From the NCBI RefSeq assembly GCF_005843885.1, contig NZ_CP040443.1:4898001-4962000 (forward strand): a stretch of DNA of 64,000 nt, in the 5' to 3' direction. Origin of the DNA: Escherichia sp. E4742 (GTDB taxonomy: Bacteria > Pseudomonadota > Gammaproteobacteria > Enterobacterales > Enterobacteriaceae). Of the stretch, positions 1 through 7,843 are shown in pieces; within the stretch, counting starts at the first letter, position 1, and the number at the start of each line of letters is the position of its first letter. Under the pieces are notes generated by a model that was not told the DNA's origin, searched no databases, and was given only the letters and a program-made list of their open reading frames with translations. A program made the position numbers and the translations under genes.

Positions 1-209
1 CAACAGAACTACGTAAAGCCTTTCACGGCGAAGTGATCGATTTTGAAACCTTTCGCGAACAATATCTTGCAGAACTGGCGCAGCATGAGCAAGAAGGGAA
101 ACGACTGGCGGATATTGCCCGCCAGCAGACACTAACCCTACTCTATTCGGCAAAAAATACCACGCAAAACCATGCACTGGTGCTGGCCGATTGGCTACGC
201 AGTTTGTGA
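1..209 (+). CDS. yeaO: YeaO, DUF488 family protein, C-terminal part
   Basis: The frame starting at base 3 is open from the window edge to a TGA at 207-209. It encodes about 68 residues ending in VLADWLRSL. The segment LTLLYSAKNTTQNHALVL is typical of the end of DUF488 proteins. The family is small (about 115 residues in E. coli) and its biochemical role is unknown. The start lies outside the window. Identification rests on recognising this C-terminal sequence and on the following yoaF-dgcP order, which matches K-12. Confidence 0.85.
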   Translation, partial: TELRKAFHGEVIDFETFREQYLAELAQHEQEGKRLADIARQQTLTLLYSAKNTTQNHALVLADWLRSL

Positions 210-230
210 TTCCAGCCCGGCATCCGGTTG

Positions 231-485
231 TTATTTTCTATCAGCCGGATGATCCCTCCGCCATAATGCCCATTCATCAATCGTTTCACCGCCCGGTAGT
301 TTGCAATTGTTGCTAACCCCTTGCGCTGTTTGTACCGGAATGAGCGCACCTCCCTTTTGCTGGCAGTAGACCGATGCAGGATTAGCCATTCCAACATGTG
401 GCGGTTTAGGCGCATCGGGTTGAGAGGCGGTTGAACACCCCGCCAGGACTAGCAGGCAAGGCAGAGCAAAACGGATAATTTTCAT
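231..485 (-). CDS. yoaF: YoaF, small DUF333 outer-membrane lipoprotein
   Basis: This 84-residue protein begins with a basic n-region, a hydrophobic stretch and the lipobox LAGC with the cysteine at residue 17, so it should be exported and lipidated. The mature part contains the DUF333 pattern, with NPASVYCQQKGGALIP followed by a second cysteine and the CKLPGGETIDEWALWRR end. The family is short and of unknown function. It is transcribed convergently with yeaO and divergently from dgcP. The lipoprotein assignment is read directly from the sequence; no activity can be inferred. Confidence 0.88.
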   Translation of the reverse strand: MKIIRFALPCLLVLAGCSTASQPDAPKPPHVGMANPASVYCQQKGGALIPVQTAQGVSNNCKLPGGETIDEWALWRRDHPADRK

Positions 486-668
486 ATAGTGATCTCACTC
501 GTTTATCTACACTTTAGAGTATCGCGGTATCGTTATGTTTTGCAGCACTATTTCTTTTACATTCATTCAAAATACATTACGTCTGGTTTCATCTTCGTTG
601 ATGATGTTTTATCATGCCTGCAAAGATTAAATAATCAGCATTTACCCGCCGTATCCTGGAGTTGTTTC

Positions 669-1694
669 GTGTCAGATCAGATTATCGCCCGCGTCTCGCA
701 ATCCCTTGCCAAAGAACAGTCACTGGAAAGTCTGGTCCGACAACTTCTGGAGATGCTAGAAATGGTTACCGACATGGAGTCGACGTATCTGACAAAAGTG
801 GATATTGACGCGCGCCTGCAACACATTTTGTATGCCCGTAATAGCCAGAAAATGCACATCCCGGAGAATTTTACCGTTTCCTGGGATCACTCATTGTGCA
901 AACGCGCAATTGATGAGAACTGTTTTTTCAGCGATGAAGTCCCTGACCGTTGGGGCGACTGCATTGCGGCACGCAATCTTGGGATCACGACATTTCTGAG
1001 CACGCCGATTCACTTACCGGATGGCTCATTCTACGGCACGCTTTGCGCCGCCAGCAGCGAGAAACGCCCGTGGAGCGAACGCGCAGAGCAAGTTTTGCAG
1101 TTATTCGCCGGGCTTATTACACAATACATCCAAAAAGAGGCGCTGGTTGAGCAATTGCGTGAAGCTAATGCGGCGTTGATTGCGCAATCCTATACTGACT
1201 CTTTGACGGGACTGCCGAACCGAAGGGCAATTTTTGATAATCTGACGACACTTTTTTCTCTCGCGCGGCATCTGAAGCGTAAAGCAATTATTGCCTTTAT
1301 CGATCTGGATAACTTCAAATTAATCAATGACCGTTTTGGTCATAATAGTGGCGATCTGTTTCTCATTCAGGTTGGCCAGCGCCTTAATACACTACATCAG
1401 AATAGCGAGATTATTGGTCGTCTCGGCGGTGATGAATTTTTGGTCGCTTCGCTGGCCAATGAAAATGCCGATATCCCGTCATTGCGTGAGCGTATTCAGC
1501 AGCAAATACGCGGTGAATATCACTTAGGTGATGTTGACTTGTTTTATCCTGGCGCCAGCCTTGGCATTATTGAAGTGGATCCTGAAACAACCGATGCCGA
1601 CAGCGCCCTGCATGCCGCCGATATTGCAATGTACCAGGAGAAAAAACACAAAGAGAAAAAACCTTTTGTCGCGCATTCAGCTCTGGATTCCTGA
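669..1694 (+). CDS. dgcP: DgcP, GAF-GGDEF diguanylate cyclase
   Basis: DgcP condenses two GTP into the second messenger cyclic di-GMP. I place the start at the GTG at 669, preceded by a TGGAG ribosome site, giving 341 residues, the usual E. coli length. An upstream extension to 489 is open but lacks a ribosome site. Residues about 15-165 form a GAF sensor domain, and the rest is a GGDEF domain with intact GGDEF at 253-257. NDRFGHNSGD and DIAMYQEKK are also typical of active cyclases. An RxxD inhibitory site, at the usual position just before GGDEF, is not evident. It is monocistronic, with two micro-protein genes downstream. Formerly yeaP. Confidence 0.93.
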   Translation: MSDQIIARVSQSLAKEQSLESLVRQLLEMLEMVTDMESTYLTKVDIDARLQHILYARNSQKMHIPENFTVSWDHSLCKRAIDENCFFSDEVPDRWGDCIAARNLGITTFLSTPIHLPDGSFYGTLCAASSEKRPWSERAEQVLQLFAGLITQYIQKEALVEQLREANAALIAQSYTDSLTGLPNRRAIFDNLTTLFSLARHLKRKAIIAFIDLDNFKLINDRFGHNSGDLFLIQVGQRLNTLHQNSEIIGRLGGDEFLVASLANENADIPSLRERIQQQIRGEYHLGDVDLFYPGASLGIIEVDPETTDADSALHAADIAMYQEKKHKEKKPFVAHSALDS

Positions 1695-1726
1695 GGCGTA
1701 TTCACATCCTTTTGATTGGTGATAAC

Positions 1727-1825
1727 ATGCGAATCGGTATTATTTTCCCTGTCGTAATCTTTATTACGGCAGTCGTATTTTTAGCGTGGTTTTTTATTGG
1801 CGGCTATGCTGCCCCGGGAGCATAA
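1727..1825 (+). CDS. yoaK: YoaK, 32-residue membrane micro-protein
   Basis: A 32-codon frame begins 32 bases after dgcP. The product starts MRIGIIFPVVIFITAVV and is essentially one hydrophobic helix, ending in GGYAAPGA. It matches the K-12 small membrane protein YoaK as I remember it. The stop is two bases before the start of yoaJ, so the two are probably translationally coupled. The function is unknown. A single transmembrane segment is directly visible; expression is known from small-protein surveys in K-12. Confidence 0.85.
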   Translation: MRIGIIFPVVIFITAVVFLAWFFIGGYAAPGA

Positions 1826-1827
1826 AG

Positions 1828-1902
1828 ATGAAAAAAACAACGATTATTATGATGGGTGTTGCGATTATTGTCGTCCTCGGTACCGAGCTAGGGTGGTGGT
1901 AA
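1828..1902 (+). CDS. yoaJ: YoaJ, 24-residue membrane micro-protein
   Basis: A 24-codon frame starts two bases after the yoaK stop. The product opens MKKTTIIMMGVAIIVVLG and ends TELGWW, giving two lysines, one hydrophobic segment and an aromatic C-terminus. It matches the K-12 small membrane protein YoaJ. A ribosome site is not obvious apart from the GGGAG inside the end of yoaK, consistent with coupling. The function is unknown. Transcription probably ends at the hairpin just downstream. Confidence 0.85.
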   Translation: MKKTTIIMMGVAIIVVLGTELGWW

Positions 1903-1921
1903 CACCACCTGTAAAAATAGC

Positions 1922-1950
1922 AAAGGCTGCGAAAAAGCAGCCTTTGTTTT
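1922..1950. terminator. Bidirectional terminator between yoaJ and yeaQ
   Basis: AAAGGCTGC and GCAGCCTTT form a 9-bp stem around a six-base loop. T residues follow on the plus side, and the A-rich left arm gives T residues on the minus side. It can serve the convergent yoaKJ and yeaQ transcripts. Confidence 0.8.
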
Positions 1951-1959
1951 ATTTCAGCG

Positions 1960-2208
1960 TTAGCTTTTGACTTTTCTGTAGATAAACAGCACGACAAGCG
2001 CACCGATCACCGCAACCACGAAGCTGCCAAAGTTGAAGCCATCGACTTTACCAAAACCAAACAGTGTACTGATCCATCCGCCGACCACGGCGCCGACAAT
2101 CCCCAACAGGATAGTCATGAAGAATCCACCACCATCTTTACCTGGCATAATCCACTTAGCCAGAATACCAGCAATAAGCCCAAAAATAATCCATGACAGA
2201 ATGCCCAT
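1960..2208 (-). CDS. yeaQ: YeaQ, small GlsB/YeaQ/YmgE family membrane protein
   Basis: The product has 82 residues with three hydrophobic segments rich in glycine: ILSWIIFGLIAGILAKW, an ILLGIVGAVVGGWIS segment and a final VAVIGALVVLFIY. This is the transglycosylase-associated protein family pattern. I chose the ATG at 2208 because AAGGA lies just upstream; a longer open frame to 2262 has no ribosome site. The family is commonly induced by stress in enterobacteria, but its molecular role is unknown despite its domain name. It is transcribed towards yoaJ. Confidence 0.9.
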   Translation of the reverse strand: MGILSWIIFGLIAGILAKWIMPGKDGGGFFMTILLGIVGAVVGGWISTLFGFGKVDGFNFGSFVVAVIGALVVLFIYRKVKS

Positions 2209-2356
2209 TTTATCCTTCCTTATCTGTTTTGTATTAGCGAGTTGGTCGCTAATAAAAAGCATAGCACAACATCAAAGAAGTAAAAATTGTGATGAGCATC
2301 ACGCATATTTTTTTTGCGATGGCGCATAAAATGGCGAATTTTTCTATCAGGTAAAA

Positions 2357-2539
2357 TTACCAGCCACAAACATCATGTTCGTTTTCTGTGTCATAAGAGC
2401 GCACCGTGTTAACAAGATCTTTTAACACTTCCGCCGCAACTTCTGGCACCAGCAATGTCATCGGTGTCTCTGTTTCGTAATCAACAGAGACACCATTACT
2501 GTTATTAGTGACGGTTACGGTATACGTTGCTTTGCCCAT
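2357..2539 (-). CDS. yoaG: YoaG, small DUF1869 protein
   Basis: This is a 60-residue soluble protein that starts three bases after the yeaR stop, so the two form one operon. It has a beta-rich beginning (ATYTVTVTNNSNGVSVDYE) and an alpha-helical LLVPEVAAEVLKDLVNTVRSY segment, in agreement with the compact fold known for the K-12 protein. No enzymatic residues are apparent. Expression with yeaR implies a role during nitrate or nitric-oxide exposure, but the biochemical function is not known. Confidence 0.9.
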   Translation of the reverse strand: MGKATYTVTVTNNSNGVSVDYETETPMTLLVPEVAAEVLKDLVNTVRSYDTENEHDVCGW

Positions 2540-2542
2540 AAT

Positions 2543-2902
2543 TCATCTCCCGGTATGAATGACTTTCCGTTGTTTTGCGCCTTCCATCAGGACTTCAGGG
2601 GCAACGAAGAAGTCGATGTTGAAATAAGTATCGTCAGTCATGGCTTCAATGTTGTGCCATTTTTCCGGCGGGAACACCGCAAATTGCCCCGCTTCGATAA
2701 GGATCACCTGATCAGGTTCTGCGCTGTGTTCATCAGCATAGCCGAGATATTTGACCGCCCCATGCATAACGGACAATCGAGGGTAAACCCCGGGACGAGT
2801 TCCTTTATCAAGATGACGTTCGAATATTCCGGCAGGTGCGGTTTGTTTATTCCAGAAAGGTGTTGAGCGTGTATGAATGTAATTCTGTGGGATTTGTAGC
2901 AT
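2543..2902 (-). CDS. yeaR: YeaR, DUF1971 cupin-like protein induced by nitrate/NO
   Basis: The 119-residue product is a small cupin-like protein of the tellurite-resistance (TehB-associated) DUF1971 family, with GVYPRLSVMHGAVKYLG and the cupin-type segment FAVFPPEKWHNIEAM. It is the first gene of the yeaR-yoaG operon. In K-12 this operon is activated by nitrate through NarL/NarP and repressed by the nitric-oxide sensor NsrR. An NsrR-like palindrome lies upstream at 2969-2991. The physiological substrate is unknown. Full length, and AGGGAGAAGG precedes the ATG. Confidence 0.9.
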   Translation of the reverse strand: MLQIPQNYIHTRSTPFWNKQTAPAGIFERHLDKGTRPGVYPRLSVMHGAVKYLGYADEHSAEPDQVILIEAGQFAVFPPEKWHNIEAMTDDTYFNIDFFVAPEVLMEGAKQRKVIHTGR

Positions 2903-2968
2903 CCTTCTCCCTCCTTCGGTAAATGCGCTGAAAACCGTTTATTCCAGCCGTTTCAGGGTACGCCTGAT

Positions 2969-2991
2969 AATTTGCATTTTAAATACCATTT
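2969..2991. promoter_or_regulatory. Probable NsrR operator upstream of yeaR
   Basis: The 23-bp stretch consists of an AATTTGCATTT half followed by TAAATACCATTT. This is close to the NsrR consensus of two ATGCATTT-type half sites in inverted orientation. It lies 67 bases upstream of the yeaR start codon, and K-12 yeaR is an established NsrR target. The assignment is by motif recognition only. Confidence 0.65.
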
Positions 2992-3048
2992 ATTGGTTAC
3001 TTTTTAGCACTGTGCCAACGTCCAGGCGCGGTAGCGTTCAGGAGGGAA

Positions 3049-3066
3049 GCCCGCGGCATCGCGGGC
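3049..3066. terminator. GC-rich hairpin after leuE
   Basis: GCCCGCG and CGCGGGC form a 7-bp stem with a short loop, starting eight bases past the leuE stop. There is no strong T-run on the minus side, so termination would be weak or Rho-assisted. Confidence 0.45.
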
Positions 3067-3074
3067 GGAAAGCA

Positions 3075-3713
3075 TTAAGATTGCAGCGTCGCCAGTCGCG
3101 CGGCAAAACCGACAAACATCAAACCAATCAGAGAGTTGCCTAGTTTTGCCAGTTTCTTTTTAGTGCGAATGTACTGCGTGACAAAGGCGCCGGAAATAAT
3201 CAGGAAGCTCAAATAACAGAAGCTGACTATCTCAAGTGTCATCGCCAGAATAAAGAACGAAATACCCGTATGTGGCGCATTAACGTCGATAAATTGCACG
3301 AAAAATGACACGTAGAATAAAATAGCTTTCGGGTTCGTCAGGCTCAATATTAAGGCGCGCTTGAAAATAGCGCCATATTGCGGTTCATCCGATTTGGCCT
3401 CGCTATTGCTGCCCTTCAGGGTGGCGTAAAGAATTTTACCCCCAAGATAGAGCAAATAAAACGCGCCAAGATAACGTACGATGTTGAATAATATCGGTGT
3501 GGTCTTAATCAACGTTGCCACACCTGCCCACGCCAGAAACATTAATACCGCATCACCAATAAATACGCCGCATGCTGCAAGATAACCACCTTTCACTCCA
3601 CTGCTGACGCTATTTTTAAGCACAAACAAAGTATTCGGCCCAGGCACCAGCACGATAAAAATGGCCCCAACCAGATAGGTCCAGTAATTCAGAACCCCAT
3701 ATTCAGCGAACAC
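3075..3713 (-). CDS. leuE: LeuE, LysE/RhtB-family leucine exporter
   Basis: This 212-residue inner-membrane protein has five to six hydrophobic segments. The LysE-family signature VLVPGPNTLFVLKNSV is near residue 22-37, followed by GGYLAACGVFIGD and LTNPKAILFYVSFF. K-12 LeuE exports leucine and some other hydrophobic amino acids and analogues. Its expression in K-12 involves Lrp. It stands alone between yeaR and dmlR, both also on the minus strand. Length and start agree with the family. Confidence 0.92.
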   Translation of the reverse strand: MFAEYGVLNYWTYLVGAIFIVLVPGPNTLFVLKNSVSSGVKGGYLAACGVFIGDAVLMFLAWAGVATLIKTTPILFNIVRYLGAFYLLYLGGKILYATLKGSNSEAKSDEPQYGAIFKRALILSLTNPKAILFYVSFFVQFIDVNAPHTGISFFILAMTLEIVSFCYLSFLIISGAFVTQYIRTKKKLAKLGNSLIGLMFVGFAARLATLQS

Positions 3714-3839
3714 GTTAACCTCTTTAATTTTCTTTGGGAAATGCGCGATTAAAGGTGAATATGCTAACCAATCTGTAGTGGCTTAGAAAGGAGAAAATCA
3801 GGTTTTAACCTGATAATGACCCGATGATTGAATCATTAA

Positions 3840-4763
3840 TCAGGCGTGGTCCAGTGAAAAATTCGGGTAGTGCTCGGCAAAATACTGGCGTAAAAACTCT
3901 ACCGTTATCCGCACCTTCGCTGATGTTGCCAGCCTGGATACATACACCGCCCAGACATTCGCGGGCTGATAATACTCCGGTAGTACCTGCACCAAATGGC
4001 CACTGGCAATATTTTCGCTGACATCCCACCAGGAGCGCAGCGCAATACCCTGACCATCGAGACACCATTGATGCACTATTTCTCCATGATTAGACGATAG
4101 CGGGCCGGTGACTTTAATGGCGTGGTTTCCTTCTTTATTGCGCAATTGCCAGACGCCAAATGGATGATCGCGCTCTTTTATAACCAGACAAGGTAACGCT
4201 GAAAGGTCCGTGAAATGTTTCGGCGCACCATGTTGTGCAATAAATTCCGGCGACGCGCAGAGGATACGGTAATTGGTCGCCAGTTTGCGGGCGATTAAGT
4301 TAGGTGCGATGTCATCACCAATACGAATATCGAGATCGACGCCTTCATTAACCAGGTCGACCAGTCTGTCTTCCACGTCAAAGCGTAATTCCAGTTGCGG
4401 ATAAGCCTTTGCCAGCGCCGATAATGCCGGAGCAACAACTCGCCGTCCAAACCCAAAACTACTGATAACACGCAACATCCCTTGTGGCACGAGGCGCACG
4501 TCGGAGAGTTCATCCATCATCTGCCCGACATCCTGCAATATGCGCTGCGCCCACTCATAAATCCGCTCACCTTCTTCGGTGATCGTCACGCGACGCGTGG
4601 TGCGGTGTAATAACACCACGTTCAGCGTTTGTTCCAGTAAGGCGATACGCTTGCTAACGAAAGCCGGAGAAACACCCATTTCTTCTGCTACAGCAGCAAA
4701 ACCAGCCCGGCGAGCCACCAGCATAAAGACGCGCAAATCGTTCAGCAGCGGTAAATTATTCAT
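3840..4763 (-). CDS. dmlR: DmlR, LysR-type activator of dmlA
   Basis: The 307-residue protein has an N-terminal winged HTH (LRVFMLVARRAGFAAVAEEM through LLHRTTRRVTITEEG) and a LysR effector-binding domain. In K-12, DmlR activates the divergent dmlA gene so that D-malate can be used as a carbon source. I use the ATG at 4763 rather than the one seven codons upstream, because it gives the family length. The 102-base gap to dmlA should contain the shared regulatory region. The effector is D-malate or a related C4 acid by established knowledge of the K-12 protein. Confidence 0.92.
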   Translation of the reverse strand: MNNLPLLNDLRVFMLVARRAGFAAVAEEMGVSPAFVSKRIALLEQTLNVVLLHRTTRRVTITEEGERIYEWAQRILQDVGQMMDELSDVRLVPQGMLRVISSFGFGRRVVAPALSALAKAYPQLELRFDVEDRLVDLVNEGVDLDIRIGDDIAPNLIARKLATNYRILCASPEFIAQHGAPKHFTDLSALPCLVIKERDHPFGVWQLRNKEGNHAIKVTGPLSSNHGEIVHQWCLDGQGIALRSWWDVSENIASGHLVQVLPEYYQPANVWAVYVSRLATSAKVRITVEFLRQYFAEHYPNFSLDHA

Positions 4764-4865
4764 GATTCGTGTTTTATGTTTCACCAGTTGCGGGGATTAA
4801 TTCCTTTTCAGTCAATTATAGGATGAGGGTATTGTCAATTTTGATGGTCAGGAAGTGAGAACCCA

Positions 4866-5951
4866 ATGATGAAAACGTTTCGGATCGCTGCAATACCCGG
4901 GGATGGAATCGGCAAAGAAGTCCTTCCTGAAGGGATTCGTGTGTTACAGGCTGCCGCTGAACGCTGGGGCTTCGCCTTAAGCTTTGAGCAGATGGAGTGG
5001 GCAAGTTGCGAATATTACAGCCATCACGGCAAAATGATGCCGGACGATTGGCATGAACAACTCAGCAGTTTCGACGCTATCTACTTTGGTGCTGTCGGCT
5101 GGCCGGATACCGTTCCGGACCATATTTCGTTATGGGGATCGCTGCTGAAATTTCGCCGTGAATTTGACCAATACGTTAACCTGCGTCCGGTCCGCCTCTT
5201 TCCTGGCGTACCTTGCCCACTGGCGGGGAAACAACCTGGCGATATCGATTTTTACGTAGTGCGCGAGAACACGGAAGGCGAATACTCGTCTCTGGGTGGA
5301 CGGCTAAACGAAGGAACGGAGCATGAGGTTGTCATCCAGGAATCGGTATTTACCCGCCGTGGCGTCGACCGCATTTTGCGTTATGCTTTTGAGCTGGCAC
5401 AAAGCCGCCCACGTAAGACGCTAACTTCTGCCACCAAATCTAACGGTTTAGCTATCAGCATGCCGTACTGGGACGAACGCGTGGAAGCAATGGCAGAAAA
5501 TTACCCGGCGATCCACTGGGACAAGCAGCATATTGATATTCTCTGCGCGCGCTTTGTGATGCAACCAGAACGTTTTGACGTGGTGGTGGCATCCAATTTG
5601 TTTGGCGATATCCTTTCCGATCTTGGCCCGGCCTGCACCGGCACCATTGGCATTGCCCCATCCGCCAACCTGAATCCGGAACGTACTTTTCCGTCGCTCT
5701 TCGAGCCTGTCCACGGTTCCGCGCCGGATATCTACGGGAAAAATATTGCTAACCCTATCGCCACGATTTGGGCCGGTGCAATGATGCTCGATTTCCTCGG
5801 CAATGGCGATGAGCGTTTCCAGCAAGCGCATAACGGTATTCTGGCAGCGATTGAAGAAGTGATTGCTCACGGGCCGAAAACACCCGATATGAAAGGCAAT
5901 GCCACCACACCACAGGTTGCCGACGCGATTTGCAAAATTATTTTGCGTTAA
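4866..5951 (+). CDS. dmlA: DmlA, D-malate dehydrogenase (decarboxylating)
   Basis: DmlA oxidises and decarboxylates D-malate to pyruvate with NAD and also acts on 3-isopropylmalate and tartrate. The 361 residues carry the isopropylmalate/isocitrate dehydrogenase signatures: AAIPGDGIGKEVLPEG at the N-terminus, LRPVRLFPG, the YVVRENTEGEYSS loop, and FDVVVASNLFGDILSDLG with metal-binding aspartates. FEPVHGSAPDIYGKNIANP is also intact. It is transcribed divergently from dmlR and ends at a strong hairpin. Formerly yeaU. The start is the first ATG of an ATGATG pair. Confidence 0.95.
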   Translation: MMKTFRIAAIPGDGIGKEVLPEGIRVLQAAAERWGFALSFEQMEWASCEYYSHHGKMMPDDWHEQLSSFDAIYFGAVGWPDTVPDHISLWGSLLKFRREFDQYVNLRPVRLFPGVPCPLAGKQPGDIDFYVVRENTEGEYSSLGGRLNEGTEHEVVIQESVFTRRGVDRILRYAFELAQSRPRKTLTSATKSNGLAISMPYWDERVEAMAENYPAIHWDKQHIDILCARFVMQPERFDVVVASNLFGDILSDLGPACTGTIGIAPSANLNPERTFPSLFEPVHGSAPDIYGKNIANPIATIWAGAMMLDFLGNGDERFQQAHNGILAAIEEVIAHGPKTPDMKGNATTPQVADAICKIILR

Positions 5952-5970
5952 GGTCAAACCAGTTTATTTG

Positions 5971-5997
5971 AACCGCGTCACTGACGCGGTTTTTTTA
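5971..5997 (+). terminator. Rho-independent terminator of dmlA
   Basis: AACCGCGTCA pairs with TGACGCGGTT around a minimal loop and is followed by a run of T. It starts 19 bases after the dmlA stop. Confidence 0.9.
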
Positions 5998-6201
5998 TTC
6001 ATTCTCTTCAGTAAATAACCTGCGTCATTTCACCTTTTATTGTTTCCGTTTCGTGTTTTATGGCTTTCCGTATTCTTAATTGTTTAATTTATGTAACATG
6101 CAAATAATCAATTTGTTAAACACAACATGCAATTCATTACCCTGCACATAATTACAACTGGCAAAAGCCAGAGACGGGCTTTTATGCCCAGGAGATGACT
6201 C

Positions 6202-7812
6202 ATGATGAGCAATGTTAAGAAAAAAGACGTGCCGCTGATAAGCATCAGCCTGGTGGCCATTCTTTTCATCGCAGCTGCATTAAGCCTTTTTCCACAACAA
6301 TCGGCCGACGCGGCCAACGCCATATACACTTTTGTCACGCGTACGTTAGGTTCCGCCGTACAGGTATTGGTTTTGCTGGCAATGGGACTGGTGATTTATT
6401 TAGCCACCAGTAAATACGGCAATATTCGTCTTGGCGAAGGAAAACCGGAATACAGCACGCTCTCCTGGCTGTTTATGTTTATTTGTGCCGGTTTAGGTTC
6501 TTCTACGCTTTATTGGGGGATTGCTGAGTGGGCCTATTATTATCAAACGCCTGGTTTAAATATCGCGCCGCGTTCACAACAGGCACTCGAATTTAGCGTT
6601 CCCTACTCCTTCTTCCATTGGGGCATCAGCGCCTGGGCAACTTATACGCTGGCCTCATTAATCATGGCTTACCACTTCCATGTGCGGAAAAATAAGGGGC
6701 TGAGTCTTTCCGGCATTATTGCCGCCATTACCGGCGTTCGCCCGCAAGGTCCGTGGGGAAAGCTGGTTGATTTGATGTTCCTGATCGCCACTGTCGGTGC
6801 ACTGACTATTTCCCTGGTCGTCACCGCCGCAACTTTTACTCGTGGTCTTTCCGCGCTGACTGGTTTACCGGATAACTTCACCGTACAGGCTTTTGTTATC
6901 CTGCTTTCCGGCGGCATTTTTTGCCTTAGCTCGTGGATTGGTATCAACAACGGTTTGCAACGTCTGAGCAAAATGGTCGGCTGGGGCGCCTTCCTGCTGC
7001 CATTGCTGGTTCTGATTGTCGGCCCAACCGAATTTATTACCAACAGCATCATCAATGCCATCGGCCTGACCACGCAAAACTTCCTGCAAATGAGCTTATT
7101 TACCGATCCGCTTGGCGATGGTTCATTTACCCGCAACTGGACCGTTTTCTACTGGCTGTGGTGGATCTCATACACGCCCGGCGTGGCAATGTTTGTCACC
7201 CGCGTATCGCGCGGTCGTAAGATTAAAGAAGTTATCTGGGGACTGATCCTCGGCAGCACCGTTGGTTGCTGGTTCTTCTTCGGTGTAATGGAAAGCTATG
7301 CCATTCATCAGTTTATCAATGGCGTAATCAACGTCCCACAGGTGCTGGAAACACTGGGCGGTGAAACTGCCGTTCAACAAGTTCTGATGTCCTTGCCAGC
7401 AGGTAAATTGTTCCTCGCCGCATACCTGGGCGTGATGATTATTTTCCTTGCCTCGCATATGGATGCGGTGGCCTACACCATGGCGGCGACCAGTACGCGA
7501 AATCTCCAGGAAGGTGACGATCCTGACCGTGGGCTGCGTCTTTTCTGGTGCGTGGTGATCACACTGATCCCGCTTTCAATTCTGTTCACCGGCGCGTCGC
7601 TGGAAACGATGAAAACCACCGTCGTGCTCACAGCCCTTCCCTTCCTCGTCATTTTACTGGTGAAAGTCGGCGGATTTCTTCGCTGGCTGAAACAGGATTA
7701 CGCCGACATTCCGGCTCATCAAGTTGAACATTATCTCCCGCAGACACCGGTTGAAGCCCCGGAAAAAACGCCAGTGCTCTCTGCGGGAACCGTATTCAAA
7801 GGCGACAACTGA
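6202..7812 (+). CDS. yeaV: YeaV, BCCT-family quaternary amine transporter
   Basis: This protein of about 536 residues has twelve hydrophobic segments typical of betaine/carnitine/choline transporters. The conserved tryptophan-rich region appears as FYWLWWISYTPGVAMFVTRVSRG, and GIAEWAYYYQTPG matches the BCCT substrate-site helix. AGGAG lies upstream of an ATGATG pair at 6202 and 6205, so the start is uncertain by one codon. It sits directly before yeaW and yeaX, whose product degrades carnitine-like compounds. Import of carnitine, gamma-butyrobetaine or a related compound is the likely role, by inference. Confidence 0.9.
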   Translation: MMSNVKKKDVPLISISLVAILFIAAALSLFPQQSADAANAIYTFVTRTLGSAVQVLVLLAMGLVIYLATSKYGNIRLGEGKPEYSTLSWLFMFICAGLGSSTLYWGIAEWAYYYQTPGLNIAPRSQQALEFSVPYSFFHWGISAWATYTLASLIMAYHFHVRKNKGLSLSGIIAAITGVRPQGPWGKLVDLMFLIATVGALTISLVVTAATFTRGLSALTGLPDNFTVQAFVILLSGGIFCLSSWIGINNGLQRLSKMVGWGAFLLPLLVLIVGPTEFITNSIINAIGLTTQNFLQMSLFTDPLGDGSFTRNWTVFYWLWWISYTPGVAMFVTRVSRGRKIKEVIWGLILGSTVGCWFFFGVMESYAIHQFINGVINVPQVLETLGGETAVQQVLMSLPAGKLFLAAYLGVMIIFLASHMDAVAYTMAATSTRNLQEGDDPDRGLRLFWCVVITLIPLSILFTGASLETMKTTVVLTALPFLVILLVKVGGFLRWLKQDYADIPAHQVEHYLPQTPVEAPEKTPVLSAGTVFKGDN

Positions 7813-7843
7813 GCGCCATCATCCTAACGATAAAGGTATCCCT

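Noticed and set aside
5448..5957. Long open frame on the minus strand opposite dmlA
   Set aside because: It mirrors a well-supported dehydrogenase gene, its protein has no recognisable domain, and the composition is that of an antisense shadow.
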